DNA of 58,945 bases from Gammaproteobacteria bacterium (GTDB lineage Bacteria > Pseudomonadota > Gammaproteobacteria > HyVt-429): contig JAADGI010000011.1 in the NCBI GenBank assembly GCA_013152415.1, positions 1 through 58,945 on the forward strand, given 5' to 3'. The number at the start of each line of letters is the position of its first letter. Position 1 is the first letter of the stretch. Of the stretch, positions 29,408 to 38,829 are shown piece by piece. Position numbers and translations under genes: made by a program. Under the pieces are notes generated by a model. It was given only the letters and a program-made list of their open reading frames with translations, was not told the origin of the DNA and did no database searches.

Positions 29408-30571
29408 ATGTTTAAAATCTTAACACTCAATAATATTTCCAAAACAGGTTTGGAGCAATTTCCAAGCACCCATTATGAAGTCGGCGGCGATGTCGCTGAC
29501 CCCGATGCCATTATACTTCGCTCATACAAGATGCATGATATGGAGATTCCCGAGTCGGTCAAGGCCATTGGTCGGGCCGGTGCCGGTGTCAACAATATCC
29601 CTGTGGACGTAATGAGCCAAAAAGGAATCCCGGTATTCAATGCCCCCGGTGCGAACGCCAATGCAGTTAAAGAGCTAGTGGTAACGGGTATGTTGCTGGC
29701 CTGTCGTAATATTTGTCAGGCCTGGGATTTTGCCCGTCAATTGAAGGGTGATGATGCCACGATTGCCGGAGCTGTAGAGTCGGGTAAGAAAATGTTTGCT
29801 GGTACTGAATTACCAGGGCGTACCATTGGCGTGGTGGGTCTGGGTGCCATCGGTCGCTCGGTGGCCAACATCTGTTTACACTTGGGAATGAATGTCGTTG
29901 GTTATGATCCCATGTTGACGGTGGAGGGGGCGTGGCAACTCTCGTCACGTGTGGAACGTGCACGTAATTTGGAACAGTTATTGGCCAAGGTCGATTTTGT
30001 TACTTTCCATGTTCCCTTGAACGATAAAACGAGAAATATGATCGACGCCAAGGCCTTGGGCGTGATGCACAATGGTGCCACGGTGATGAATTTTGCCCGA
30101 GACGGTATCGTTGATGACGCTGCAGTTTGTGCAGCCATTGACGCTGGTAAGATCCATGCCTATGTGTCCGATTTCCCCCACAAAGGTATTATCGGGCGCG
30201 AGGGTGTGATTGCCTTGCCCCATTTGGGGGCCTCTACCGAGGAGGCAGAAACCAATTGTGCGGTTATGGTGTCAAGCCAGGTCAGAGATTTTCTTGAAAA
30301 TGGGAACATCCGCAATTCAGTCAATTTTCCGGAGGTCTCCATGACCCGCAGTACGGAGCACCGTTTGCTGGTGGTTAATGCCAACGTGCCCAACATGCTG
30401 GGGCAGATATCAACGACTATGGCCGATGCCAGTTTGAATATTCACGATATGATTAACCAGTCTAAAGGTGACATCGCCTATACCCTGGTGGATACGGACA
30501 GCCCTATTCCCAGTACAGTGGCAGAGAAAATCAGTGCTATTGATGGTGTGAGCATGGCACGTACTGTGTAG
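29408..30571 (+). CDS. serA: D-3-phosphoglycerate dehydrogenase with ACT domain
   Basis: A 387-residue NAD-dependent 2-hydroxyacid dehydrogenase that starts serine synthesis. The NAD site is GVVGLGAIGRSVANI, the catalytic arginine lies in NFARDGIVDDAA, and the histidine in LPHLGASTEEAE. A C-terminal ACT domain (about 315-387) probably gives serine feedback. This is the short SerA type without the extra intervening domain. Its position two bases after serC suggests both are co-expressed. Confidence 0.93.
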   Translation: MFKILTLNNISKTGLEQFPSTHYEVGGDVADPDAIILRSYKMHDMEIPESVKAIGRAGAGVNNIPVDVMSQKGIPVFNAPGANANAVKELVVTGMLLACRNICQAWDFARQLKGDDATIAGAVESGKKMFAGTELPGRTIGVVGLGAIGRSVANICLHLGMNVVGYDPMLTVEGAWQLSSRVERARNLEQLLAKVDFVTFHVPLNDKTRNMIDAKALGVMHNGATVMNFARDGIVDDAAVCAAIDAGKIHAYVSDFPHKGIIGREGVIALPHLGASTEEAETNCAVMVSSQVRDFLENGNIRNSVNFPEVSMTRSTEHRLLVVNANVPNMLGQISTTMADASLNIHDMINQSKGDIAYTLVDTDSPIPSTVAEKISAIDGVSMARTV

Positions 30572-30623
30572 CATTGGGTGTTGGGCTCAGGCCCGACAAA
30601 CGAGGAAGAACAATGTTTTCTTT

Positions 30624-30697
30624 ACGAGCTCGGCAAACTGCTCCATGCGTTGTTCTGTCCCCTCCGTCCATGGAGTCGTTGGCGTCTTTGCGAGAGC
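30624..30697. repeat. Worn family 1 repeat fragment
   Basis: The right end GGCGTCTTTGCGAGAGC matches the family 1 element end. The left part (ACGAGCTCGGCAAAC) is only weakly similar to the left end. It lies in the gap between serA and pheA. Confidence 0.4.
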
Positions 30698-30754
30698 CCT
30701 TTATTATCTTGAATGCTTAACCATTTATCCTGAAGAGCCAGGCACACAAAAGTC

Positions 30755-31840
30755 ATGGGAGACAACAAAGATTTAAAAGAATTACGCACCAAGATCGATG
30801 AGATTGATGTACAGATACAATCGCTCATTGAGCGGCGTGGTGCCTATGCCCTGGATGTGGCGCGACTCAAGGAAGAGGGTGGCGATACTGCCGCTTACTA
30901 CCGCCCAGAGCGTGAGGCGCAAATACTACGGCGGGTGAAAGATCGAACCCAAGGGCCCATTGATCCGCAAACCATGGCGCGACTGTTCAGGGAAATCATG
31001 TCGGCTTGTCTGGCCCTGGAGCAGCCCACCAAGGTCGCCTTTTTGGGTCCATCGGGAACCTACACGGAAGATGCCACCCTTAAACAGTTCGGACAATCAG
31101 TGCAAGCGGTGCCCCTGGGTAACATTGATACCGTTTTCCGGGAAGTGGAGAGGGGCCACGCTGAATTTGCAGTTGTACCCGTAGAGAATTCTACTGAGGG
31201 CGTGGTCAGCCATACACTGGATCGCATGCTCGATTCACCCCTCAAAATATGCGGTGAGGTTGACCTGCCTATCCAGCATTGCCTGCTGAGTCAGGCCGAG
31301 TCACTGAATGATTTGAAGACAGTGGTTTCCCATCAGCAGTCTTTGGCGCAGTGCCGTGAGTGGTTGGCCGCAAATCTACCTAATGTGGGGATTGTAACGG
31401 CCAGCAGTAATGCGGAAGCGGCAAAACAGGCCAGCAAAGACCCCAGTCTTGCAGCCATCGCGGGCATCAATGCCTCTAAAATCTACGGCCTGCATCCATT
31501 GGCCCGGAATATTGAAGATCACGAGGGCAATACCACCCGGTTTTTAGTCCTGGGGAATATGGATGTCGCCCCCAGTGGCCACGACAAAACCAGTCTGGTG
31601 CTTTCCAGTCAGAATCAATCCGGGGCACTTTGCCGATTGTTGGCGCCCCTGGAAGAAAACAACATCAGCATGAGTCGCATAGAGTCACGTCCGTCTCGCC
31701 AGGCAAGATGGGAGTATGTCTTCTTTATTGATATCGAAGGCCACATTGAGGACAAGGCTGTTGCCAGTGTGATCAAGGCCCTGGAGAAGGAAGCTGACTT
31801 CTTTAGGCATCTCGGCTCTTATCCCATTGCAGTTTTGTAG
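30755..31840 (+). CDS. pheA: Bifunctional chorismate mutase/prephenate dehydratase
   Basis: A 361-residue P-protein for phenylalanine synthesis. The AroQ chorismate mutase domain occupies about 1-90 (LKELRTKIDEIDVQIQSLIE, then YRPEREAQIL). The dehydratase domain follows from VAFLGPSGTYTEDA, with the conserved VPVENSTEGVVSHTLD, and an ACT regulatory domain (about 275-355, ESRPSRQARWEYVFFIDIEG) binds phenylalanine. hisC starts four bases after its stop. Confidence 0.96.
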   Translation: MGDNKDLKELRTKIDEIDVQIQSLIERRGAYALDVARLKEEGGDTAAYYRPEREAQILRRVKDRTQGPIDPQTMARLFREIMSACLALEQPTKVAFLGPSGTYTEDATLKQFGQSVQAVPLGNIDTVFREVERGHAEFAVVPVENSTEGVVSHTLDRMLDSPLKICGEVDLPIQHCLLSQAESLNDLKTVVSHQQSLAQCREWLAANLPNVGIVTASSNAEAAKQASKDPSLAAIAGINASKIYGLHPLARNIEDHEGNTTRFLVLGNMDVAPSGHDKTSLVLSSQNQSGALCRLLAPLEENNISMSRIESRPSRQARWEYVFFIDIEGHIEDKAVASVIKALEKEADFFRHLGSYPIAVL

Positions 31841-31844
31841 TCCA

Positions 31845-32942
31845 ATGGACCCTGCCCGTTTGGCTATTCCCGGTGTAAGGTCCTTGCGACCCTATCAACC
31901 CGGCAAACCCATTGAGACTCTGCAACGGGAGTATGGTGTCAGCTCGGTCGTCAAGCTGGCCTCCAATGAAAATCCCTTGGGGCCATCATCCCTGGCGGTT
32001 GCTGCCATGAGAGGTGCGCTTGATGATATTGCCCGCTATCCAGACGGTAATGGTCATGACCTAAAGCAGCGTCTTGGCGCTCACATGGGGGTAGAGCCAG
32101 AGTGCATTACCCTGGGAAATGGTTCCAACGATATTCTGGAGTTTGCCGCACGGGTATTTGTTAATTCAGGCGAGAGTGTCATGTTCTCTGCCCATGCCTT
32201 TGCGGTTTACCCATTGGTGACCCAGGCTATCGGAGCCCAGGCGCAGGTGATTCCCACACGCGTGTGGAGTCACGATTTAGAGGCCATGGCCGCAGCGGTG
32301 GGCGACAAAACACGATTGATATTTATCGCCAACCCCAATAATCCGACCGGGACTTGGCTTGATGCAGCATCGTTGACCGAATTCATGGAGGCAGTGCCTG
32401 ATAACGTTATAGTAGTGGTGGATGAGGCCTATAACGAATATGTTACCGAAGCCCAGTACCCACATTGCCACACCTGGTTGGGCCGATACCCCAATCTTAT
32501 TGTTAGCCGTACCTTTTCCAAGGCCTATGGGCTGGCGGGTATTCGTGTGGGCTATTCGGTCAGTTCCCCGCAGATAGCCGATCTCCTGAATCGTGTACGC
32601 CAGCCTTTCAACGTCAATAGCATCGCCCTGGCCGGTGCCAGCGCGGCATTGGAAGATCAGGCCCACATTAAACGTAGCCGAGAGCACAATCACCAAGGCC
32701 TGTTGGATTTGGCCGGGGCATTTGATAGCTTGGGTTTGCAATGGATTGACTCGGTCGCCAATTTTATAGCCGTTGATATGGGTCAACCCGCAGCACCATT
32801 ATACGAAGCCTTGTTGCGACAGGGTGTTATTGTGCGGCCCGTGGCCAACTATGATATGCCCGATTTTCTGCGTGTTACGGTGGGTCTGGCAGAGGAAAAT
32901 GAGATTTTTATAAAGGCCCTGCGGACCGTTTTAGAGACCTGA
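31845..32942 (+). CDS. hisC: Histidinol-phosphate/aromatic aminotransferase
   Basis: A 365-residue class I/II PLP aminotransferase of the HisC2 type. The features are VVKLASNENPLGPS, FIANPNNPTGTWL, the PLP lysine in SRTFSKAYGLAGIRVGY and a C-terminal arginine in YDMPDFLRVTVG. The start at 31845 (MDPARLAIPG) is chosen over an upstream TTG. In this position between pheA and tyrA it probably also transaminates phenylpyruvate and hydroxyphenylpyruvate, as in other gammaproteobacteria. Confidence 0.93.
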   Translation: MDPARLAIPGVRSLRPYQPGKPIETLQREYGVSSVVKLASNENPLGPSSLAVAAMRGALDDIARYPDGNGHDLKQRLGAHMGVEPECITLGNGSNDILEFAARVFVNSGESVMFSAHAFAVYPLVTQAIGAQAQVIPTRVWSHDLEAMAAAVGDKTRLIFIANPNNPTGTWLDAASLTEFMEAVPDNVIVVVDEAYNEYVTEAQYPHCHTWLGRYPNLIVSRTFSKAYGLAGIRVGYSVSSPQIADLLNRVRQPFNVNSIALAGASAALEDQAHIKRSREHNHQGLLDLAGAFDSLGLQWIDSVANFIAVDMGQPAAPLYEALLRQGVIVRPVANYDMPDFLRVTVGLAEENEIFIKALRTVLET

Positions 32943-32994
32943 TCGTTTTATTGTGCTTAACCTAAACGTAATTTATGTTATGCACCGTGCCGGG

Positions 32995-33058
32995 ACTCTC
33001 ATCAAGCACGCCAAGGAATTTTTCTCTTCCTTAGCGAACTTGGCGTCTCTGCGAGGTC
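32995..33058. repeat. Worn family 1 repeat copy
   Basis: ACTCTCATCAAGCACGCCAAGG on the left and GGCGTCTCTGCGAGG on the right match the family 1 ends with several changes. It lies in the 170-base gap between hisC and tyrA. Confidence 0.5.
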
Positions 33059-33112
33059 CATTAGGCCCATGAAAGAGCCACTGAATTTTTTTAGAGAGCC
33101 TTTACTTAAGAG

Positions 33113-34006
33113 ATGTCGAGTCTGATAAAAATTGATCGTATAGCCATTATCGGCGTAGGGCTGATTGGTGGCTCCTTGGCCCTGGCCCTTAAACAGGTGG
33201 GGGCAGTAAACAAGATCATTGGTTATTGTCGCAGTCGTGAAAGCGGTCAACTGGCGCTGGACCTGGGGGTGATCGACCACTTGGCGAGTACCGTCGATGA
33301 GGCCGTTACCCAAGCGGATGTGGTGGTGTTAGCGACCCCTGTGGGAGTAATGCCTTCCCTCTTGGAGGCTGTTGCAAGAAACATGAATCCCACAGCCGTG
33401 GTCACCGATGTGGGTAGCGTTAAAGAATCGATCAGCAAGGCCGCAGACCATGCCTTGGGCGAGCATGGCCACCGTTTTGTGCCTGCTCACCCTGTTGCCG
33501 GGGCAGAATATTCAGGTGTTTCTGCTGCCAAGGCTGATTTATTCAGGGGTAAGCGGGTGATTCTTACTCCGCAGCGAGACACCGACTCCCAGGCGTGTGC
33601 TGTGGTTCAAGGGATGTGGCAGGTGGTGGGTGCTGAAGTCATTGAAATGTCTGCCAAGCAGCACGATGAGATACTGTCGGCAACCAGCCATTTACCCCAT
33701 GTGCTGGCCTTCGCCTTGGTCGACTGGTTGGCACAGCAGGACAGAGGGGATTTGTTTGATTTTGCCGCAGGTGGGTTCTATGATTTTACCCGGATCGCAT
33801 CCAGTGATCCTGCGATGTGGCGGGATATTTGTTTGGCCAATAAACAACAACTTTTATTGCGACTTCGCAATTTCCAGCAAGTCATTGGGGAGATGGCAAG
33901 CCTAATCGACTCGGGAAGCGCAGATGAGCTAATGCAAATCTTTGAGCGTGCCAAGGCAGCGCGGGATCTTGCGCTACCGCGCTCGGATTCCACACGGAGC
34001 AAATAG
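33113..34006 (+). CDS. tyrA: Prephenate dehydrogenase
   Basis: A 297-residue monofunctional TyrA that oxidises prephenate (or arogenate) for tyrosine synthesis. The NAD-binding fold starts IAIIGVGLIGGSLALAL, and the domain carries TDVGSVKESI, the catalytic histidine in FVPAHPVAGAEYSGV and ATSHLPHVLAFAL. No ACT or chorismate mutase domain is attached. The pheA-hisC-tyrA-aroA order matches the aromatic supraoperon known in pseudomonads and relatives. Confidence 0.94.
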   Translation: MSSLIKIDRIAIIGVGLIGGSLALALKQVGAVNKIIGYCRSRESGQLALDLGVIDHLASTVDEAVTQADVVVLATPVGVMPSLLEAVARNMNPTAVVTDVGSVKESISKAADHALGEHGHRFVPAHPVAGAEYSGVSAAKADLFRGKRVILTPQRDTDSQACAVVQGMWQVVGAEVIEMSAKQHDEILSATSHLPHVLAFALVDWLAQQDRGDLFDFAAGGFYDFTRIASSDPAMWRDICLANKQQLLLRLRNFQQVIGEMASLIDSGSADELMQIFERAKAARDLALPRSDSTRSK

Positions 34007-34048
34007 GCCTATCGGAGGATTATCGAGCACACCCGGGGTGGTTATTAT

Positions 34049-34161
34049 TCTCGCCAAGGCGCCAAGCACGCCAAGAAATCAGTGATTCTCCGCTTAATAT
34101 CCCGACCTTAGCTTTTGTCCTTGCCCACCTTTCCCTTTGCGGACTCTGCGTCTTTGCGAGA
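34049..34161. repeat. Inverted-repeat element, family 1 copy D (113 bp)
   Basis: The left end TCTCGCCAAGGCGCCAAGCA and the right end CTCTGCGTCTTTGCGAGA are imperfect complements. The internal words CTTGCCCACCTTTCCCTTTG match the flank next to the GxxExxY start. It sits directly beside the longer element at 34177-34630, in the same orientation. Non-coding. Confidence 0.7.
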
Positions 34162-34176
34162 TTATCATCTGGTTGG

Positions 34177-34630
34177 TCTCGCCAAGCCACCAAGCACGCC
34201 AAGAAATTATCAATCGCCCTCACTCAGGCGGTTGACGGTGCGGGTGATGCCATCCTTCATCAGGGCCTCACTGAAATTTAGCAGATACCCCAGTTTCACC
34301 CCGGTGAGACGGAGATAAGTAAGGAGTTGTTTCTTGTGTGCGTTGTTGAGCTTTTCAACACACTTGAGCTCGATTATAACTTTGTTCTCGACGATGAGGT
34401 CGGCACGGAAGCCTTCGTTAAACTTAAGCCCCTGGTACTTAATGGCGACGGGAACCTGTCGTTCAATCTGTAAACCCCGTTGCCGTAATTCATGTGCTAG
34501 AATGATTTCGTAGACTATTTCCAGTAGCCCCGGACCAAGTTCACGATGAATCTGAACAGCACTATCAACAATCTGCTTGCCAAGCTCGTTTTCTATCATC
34601 GTCCGCCTTTCCCTTTGCGTCTTTGCGAGA
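34177..34630. mobile_element. Family 1 element carrying the GxxExxY gene (454 bp)
   Basis: The ends TCTCGCCAAGCCACCAAGCA and CCTTTGCGTCTTTGCGAGA match the short family 1 copies. The GxxExxY gene on the minus strand fills almost the whole interior, with about 31-33 bases between each end and the gene. The compact layout suggests a gene-bearing parent of the shorter copies. Mobility is inferred; no transposase is recognisable. Confidence 0.55.
34210..34599 (-). CDS. GxxExxY protein, PD-(D/E)XK nuclease-like
   Basis: A 129-residue protein of the GxxExxY family. The naming motif is GLLEIVYE (about 23-30), and a PD-(D/E)XK-type core follows: FRADLIVENKVIIELKCVEKL, then the KQLLTYLRLTGVKLGYLLNF helix and strand. 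This fold suggests a nuclease or DNA-binding role, but the family has no settled function. The start at 34599 is chosen because upstream codons lie in the repeat end. It lies in the tyrA-aroA gap, an insertion relative to the usual aromatic gene order. Confidence 0.85.
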   Translation of the reverse strand: MIENELGKQIVDSAVQIHRELGPGLLEIVYEIILAHELRQRGLQIERQVPVAIKYQGLKFNEGFRADLIVENKVIIELKCVEKLNNAHKKQLLTYLRLTGVKLGYLLNFSEALMKDGITRTVNRLSEGD

Positions 34631-34737
34631 TTATAATCTCCTCGACCTCTCCGCGCTATAAAGATAAGCTTTGCTACTCTACCTGGATCAAACTTCACTC
34701 ACCGATTTAGTTGGTGAGCCGAAAATAGCAACATTTC

Positions 34738-36090
34738 TTGGATTCTTCTGTGCATCACTCTCTTGATTATTACGTCGCTCCCGGCGGTCGCTTACAAGGC
34801 CGCATAGCGGTTCCCGGTGACAAGTCCATTTCTCATCGTGCGGTAATGCTTGGGGCCATTGCCCAGGGCAGGACTGAAATTGAGGGGCTATTGGAGGGTG
34901 AAGACGTGTTGGCTACCGTCGCTGCATTCCGCGCTATGGGTGTCAATATCACTGGACCCCATAAGGGCCAGATGCACATTGATGGAGTGGGCTTAGGGGG
35001 GCTGCGGTCACCCGATGGTGTACTTGATATGGGTAATTCCGGCACCGCAATGCGTCTGCTTTGTGGTCTACTTGCCGGTCAAGCCTTTAGCAGTAAATTG
35101 ACTGGAGACAGCTCTTTATTAAAGCGGCCTATGGCACGCGTGGCAACACCGCTCAATAGTATGGGCGCGGTGATAGAGTGTGGTAAAAATAATTGTCCCC
35201 CACTTCACATTCGTGGTGGTCAGGCCCTGAAGGGCATGGAGTACGCCATGCCCGTCGCCAGCGCCCAGGTTAAATCAGCGATCTTGCTGGCCGGACTCTA
35301 TGCCCAGGGGCGAACCACCGTGATCGAACCCGCCCCCAGCCGCGATCATACCGAGCGCATGTTGCGTGGTTTGGGTTATACCGTAGTGCAGCAGCCCGGG
35401 GTTGTCAGTATTGAAGGCGGAGGGCGTTTACAGGCCCATTCACTTCAGATACCGGGAGATATTTCTTCGGCTGCCTTTTTTATCGTCGGTGCTGTGATCA
35501 GTTCTGGCTCTGATGTGGTCTTGGAGAATACGGGTGTGAATCCCACTCGTTTGGGCGTGATCACGATTCTTAAAGCGATGGGCGCAAAAATCGATCTTGA
35601 AAACGAACGAGTTATTGGCGGCGAGCCGGTTGCCGATATTCATGTTCAATCCAGCCAATTGCACGGCATCAATATTCCCCAGGAGCAGGTACCTTTGGCC
35701 ATTGACGAGTTTCCGGCAATATTGATTGCAGCGGCTTGTGCCGAGGGTGAGACCATTTTGAGTGGTGCCAAGGAATTGCGGGTCAAGGAGAGTGATCGTA
35801 TTCAAGCTATGGCCAAGGGGCTACAAAGCCTGGGGGTTGAGGTTCAAGAAGCAGCCGATGGTGCTGTGATCCAGGGTAAGCCCTCTTTTTCCGGCGCGAT
35901 CGTGGAAAGCCATGATGATCACCGGATTGCTATGGCCTTTGCTGTAGCGGGATTACGTGCCCGTGCCGGTATACGCATTAAAAACTGTAAAAATGTGGAT
36001 ACCTCATTTCCGGGTTTTGCAGAATTGGCTGCTCGCGCAGGGCTACAGATATCTGTCTCCCCCGCAGAATTTGTGGGTACCTCGGGATGA
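34738..36090 (+). CDS. aroA: 3-phosphoshikimate 1-carboxyvinyltransferase (EPSP synthase)
   Basis: A 450-residue EPSP synthase of the shikimate pathway. Conserved segments are VPGDKSISHRAVMLGAIAQG, DMGNSGTAMRLLCG, LRVKESDRIQAMAKGL and SHDDHRIAMAFAVAG. No ATG is available in place; TTG at 34738 or GTG at 34750 are the candidate starts, both without a strong ribosome site. The insertion upstream may have removed the original leader. The NSGTAMR segment with alanine after GT is seen in some class II enzymes. cmk follows after a nested repeat region. Confidence 0.95.
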   Translation: MDSSVHHSLDYYVAPGGRLQGRIAVPGDKSISHRAVMLGAIAQGRTEIEGLLEGEDVLATVAAFRAMGVNITGPHKGQMHIDGVGLGGLRSPDGVLDMGNSGTAMRLLCGLLAGQAFSSKLTGDSSLLKRPMARVATPLNSMGAVIECGKNNCPPLHIRGGQALKGMEYAMPVASAQVKSAILLAGLYAQGRTTVIEPAPSRDHTERMLRGLGYTVVQQPGVVSIEGGGRLQAHSLQIPGDISSAAFFIVGAVISSGSDVVLENTGVNPTRLGVITILKAMGAKIDLENERVIGGEPVADIHVQSSQLHGINIPQEQVPLAIDEFPAILIAAACAEGETILSGAKELRVKESDRIQAMAKGLQSLGVEVQEAADGAVIQGKPSFSGAIVESHDDHRIAMAFAVAGLRARAGIRIKNCKNVDTSFPGFAELAARAGLQISVSPAEFVGTSG

Positions 36091-36095
36091 TTATT

Positions 36096-36288
36096 GCTCT
36101 CGCCAAGAAAGCATTGGTTTTCCCGGACCCCGTCATGACGTATCTGGATAACACTATCAATAGGGCACTTCTGTTAATTGACAACCCCTTCTCCCCCCGG
36201 GAGAGGGGATTAATAGAAGCGCCCAATAACTTGTTTCCCAGTTCCATTTTGGGTCATTACCTGACTTTCTCTTTGCGTCTTTGCGGGA
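36096..36288. repeat. Family 1 element copy F, interrupted by a family 2 element
   Basis: The left end GCTCTCGCCAAGAAAGC and the right end CTCTTTGCGTCTTTGCGGGA belong to family 1. The interior contains a family 2 element at 36163-36224. The family 1 copy therefore appears to have been invaded by the second element. It lies between aroA and cmk. Confidence 0.55.
36163..36224. repeat. Inverted-repeat element, family 2 copy B (62 bp)
   Basis: GGGCACTTCTGTTAATTGAC at the left faces GATTAATAGAAGCGCCC at the right, and the centre is CCTTCTCCCCCCGGGAGAGG. AATA flanks both sides (36159-36162 and 36225-36228), a possible target duplication. The left end shares about 30 bases with the complement of the right arm of copy A. 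Confidence 0.6.
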
Positions 36289-36327
36289 ATACCGTCTTTT
36301 CGGCCCTTCCGTGCCATAAAAATCGCA

Positions 36328-37017
36328 ATGACTAGTCCAGCGCCGGTATTGACCATTGATGGCCCCAGCGGTGCGGGTAAAGGCACGGTGAGCCAGCGCC
36401 TGTCCGAGAAACTGCAGTGGCATTACCTCGACAGTGGGGCTCTGTACCGGGTGCTGGCGGTGGCGGCAGGGCGGGTGGGTCTTGGGGTTGAGCACGAATC
36501 ACAGCTTGGTCAGCTTGCTGCGAGCATGCAGGTGGAATTTCGGCCCAATAGGGACGATCTGGTGCGGGTGCTGCTTGATGGAGAGGATGTCAGTGGCCTC
36601 ATTAGGACAGAGGCCTGCGGTAACAAGGCTTCTGAGCTGGCGGCCTTGCCTCAGGTACGGTCTGGACTGCTGGACTTACAACACCGTATGCGGACACTAC
36701 CCGGATTGGTGGCAGATGGGCGGGATATGGGGACCGTGGTCTTTCCGGACGCCGTAGTCAAGATTTTCTTGACCGCCAGCCCGGAAATACGTGCTCAGAG
36801 GCGTCATAAGCAGTTGATGGAAAAGGGGTTAGATGTTAACCTCCCGCGCCTCATTTCTGAGATTCGAGAGCGTGATCTACGGGACGCTGGGCGGGCTGTT
36901 TCACCGCTACGGCCTGCAGAGGATGCTTTTCAGCTAGACAGTTCATGTCTCGACATAGGCGCTGTTGTCGATCAGATTATGCGGCGATTGCGAGAGGGTC
37001 ATGCCCTGAAGAGTTGA
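36328..37017 (+). CDS. cmk: Cytidylate kinase
   Basis: A 229-residue CMP/dCMP kinase. The P-loop is IDGPSGAGKGTVSQRL, followed by LDSGALYRVLA, the CMP-binding VADGRDMGTVVFPDA and the lid region FLTASPEIRAQRRHKQL. The length is standard. It precedes rpsA, as in E. coli and most gammaproteobacteria. Confidence 0.97.
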   Translation: MTSPAPVLTIDGPSGAGKGTVSQRLSEKLQWHYLDSGALYRVLAVAAGRVGLGVEHESQLGQLAASMQVEFRPNRDDLVRVLLDGEDVSGLIRTEACGNKASELAALPQVRSGLLDLQHRMRTLPGLVADGRDMGTVVFPDAVVKIFLTASPEIRAQRRHKQLMEKGLDVNLPRLISEIRERDLRDAGRAVSPLRPAEDAFQLDSSCLDIGAVVDQIMRRLREGHALKS

Positions 37018-37061
37018 TTATTTGTGTGGCTTGCCAGTTGGCAGGTTATAGTGTGTTTGGG

Positions 37062-37129
37062 ACCACCGATAGGTGGTGAATCGTGCAGGGCCAACAGGTC
37101 CCTGTCTTAACCAGAGTCAGTTTAGTCTT
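37062..37129 (+). promoter_or_regulatory. rpsA leader: hairpins without a Shine-Dalgarno site
   Basis: Two hairpins precede the start: ACCACC (37062-37067) with GGTGGT (37072-37077), and CAGGGCC (37086-37092) with GGTCCCTG (37097-37104). The bases before the ATG (CAGTTTAGTCTT) contain no Shine-Dalgarno sequence. The E. coli rpsA initiation region has the same design, and S1 represses its own translation there. Autogenous control here is an inference from that likeness. Confidence 0.6.
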
Positions 37130-38809
37130 ATGAACGAAAGTTTCGCCGAATTATTTGAGGAAAGCATCGCCAAATGTGAGATGCGTCCTGGTCAGCTCAC
37201 CATGGGTGAGGTGGTACGAATTGATGACGATGTTGTTGTCGTCAGTGCAGGTCTGAAATCAGAAGCCGAGATCCCTGCGATCCAATTTAAAGATGCCAGC
37301 GGAGACGTGTCCGTAAAGGTTGGTGACGAGGTAGAGGTCGCCATTGAGGCCGTAGAAGATGGCTTTGGTACAACCCGTCTATCCAGAGAAAAGGCATGTC
37401 GGGCGAGGGCCTGGGATGAGCTGGAAACGGCTGTGGAAGAGCAGTCCATTATCCATGGGTTTATTACCGGTAAGGTCAAAGGTGGCTTTACTGTGCAGAT
37501 CGAAGGTATACGGGCCTTTTTGCCCGGTTCCCTGGTCGATGTGCGCCCGGTTAAGGATGCAACGTACCTGGAAGGGAAAGAGTTAGAGTTCAAGGTTATC
37601 AAGCTTGACCGCAAGCGTAACAATGTTGTGGTGTCCCGCCGTGCCGTATTGGAAAATGAATTATCCGCAGAGCGTGATGCCTTGTTGTCCAACCTTGATG
37701 AAGGGCAGACTGTTAAGGGTATTGTCAAAAATCTTACCGACTATGGTGCCTTTATCAATCTCGGTGGGATCGACGGATTGTTGCACATCACCGATTTGGC
37801 GTGGAAACGGGTAAAACATCCTTCTGAAGTGCTTACGGTAGGTGACGAGATTGAGGCACGCGTGCTCAAATTTGATCGTGAACGTAACCGTGTTTCCTTG
37901 GGCATGAAGCAGATGGAAGATGATCCATGGATTGATCTGCCAAGACGCTTTCCTGAAAACACGCGCATTTTTGGTAAGGTGACCAATATTACCGATTACG
38001 GTTCCTTTGTTGAGCTGGAAGAGGGTGTGGAAGGTTTGGTGCATGTGTCTGAAATGGATTGGACCAATAAGAATGTACACCCCTCCAAGATTGTGCATAT
38101 TGGTGACGAAGTAGAGGTCATGGTGCTGGATATTGATCCAGAGCGACGTCGTATCTCTTTGGGTATCAAGCAATGCCAGCCCAATCCGTGGGAAGACTTT
38201 GCCGCAACCCACAACAAGAATGACAAGGTGTCGGGTAGTATTAAATCAATTACCGACTTTGGTGTTTTTGTGGGTCTGGATGGCGGCATTGATGGCCTGA
38301 TCCATTTGAGTGATCTATCCTGGGACCGACCGGGTGAAGAAGCGGTTCATGATTACAAGAAGGGTGATGTTGTGGAGGCCATCGTTTTGGCCGTCGATCC
38401 AGAGCGTGAACGCATTTCGCTGGGCATCAAACAGGCCAACTCCGATCCTTTTACTGCCTATGTCGCCACTAATGGCAAGGGTAGCATCGTCACCGGTGAG
38501 GTGATCAGTGTGGATGCCAAGGGTGTCGAGATCAAACTGGAAGATGGAATAGAGGGTTATTTGCGAGCATCTGAGATGGCCCGTGAGCATGTCGAAGACG
38601 CACGTAATTTGGTTAAGGAAGGGGACAGTATGGAGGCAAAAATCACCTCTATCGACCGCAAAAACCGCAAGATTTCCCTTTCGGTTAAAGCCAAAGATAT
38701 TGAGATTGAGAATGAAGCAATTCAGGACTATTCAAAACAAGCGCCTGCGTCCACATCTTTCGGTGACAAATTAAAAGAACAATTAATGGATAAAAAACGC
38801 ACCCAGTAA
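37130..38809 (+). CDS. rpsA: Ribosomal protein S1
   Basis: A 559-residue S1 with six OB-fold S1 repeats, the standard length for gammaproteobacteria. The start at 37130 ([13 protein letters not shown]) matches the family; 19 codons upstream are open but unrelated. Repeats are visible as [40 protein letters not shown] and [21 protein letters not shown]1 binds mRNA for initiation. ihfB follows after 20 bases, the conserved rpsA-ihfB pair. Confidence 0.97.
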   Translation: MNESFAELFEESIAKCEMRPGQLTMGEVVRIDDDVVVVSAGLKSEAEIPAIQFKDASGDVSVKVGDEVEVAIEAVEDGFGTTRLSREKACRARAWDELETAVEEQSIIHGFITGKVKGGFTVQIEGIRAFLPGSLVDVRPVKDATYLEGKELEFKVIKLDRKRNNVVVSRRAVLENELSAERDALLSNLDEGQTVKGIVKNLTDYGAFINLGGIDGLLHITDLAWKRVKHPSEVLTVGDEIEARVLKFDRERNRVSLGMKQMEDDPWIDLPRRFPENTRIFGKVTNITDYGSFVELEEGVEGLVHVSEMDWTNKNVHPSKIVHIGDEVEVMVLDIDPERRRISLGIKQCQPNPWEDFAATHNKNDKVSGSIKSITDFGVFVGLDGGIDGLIHLSDLSWDRPGEEAVHDYKKGDVVEAIVLAVDPERERISLGIKQANSDPFTAYVATNGKGSIVTGEVISVDAKGVEIKLEDGIEGYLRASEMAREHVEDARNLVKEGDSMEAKITSIDRKNRKISLSVKAKDIEIENEAIQDYSKQAPASTSFGDKLKEQLMDKKRTQ

Positions 38810-38829
38810 TCAGGGTCATAAAAATAGCG

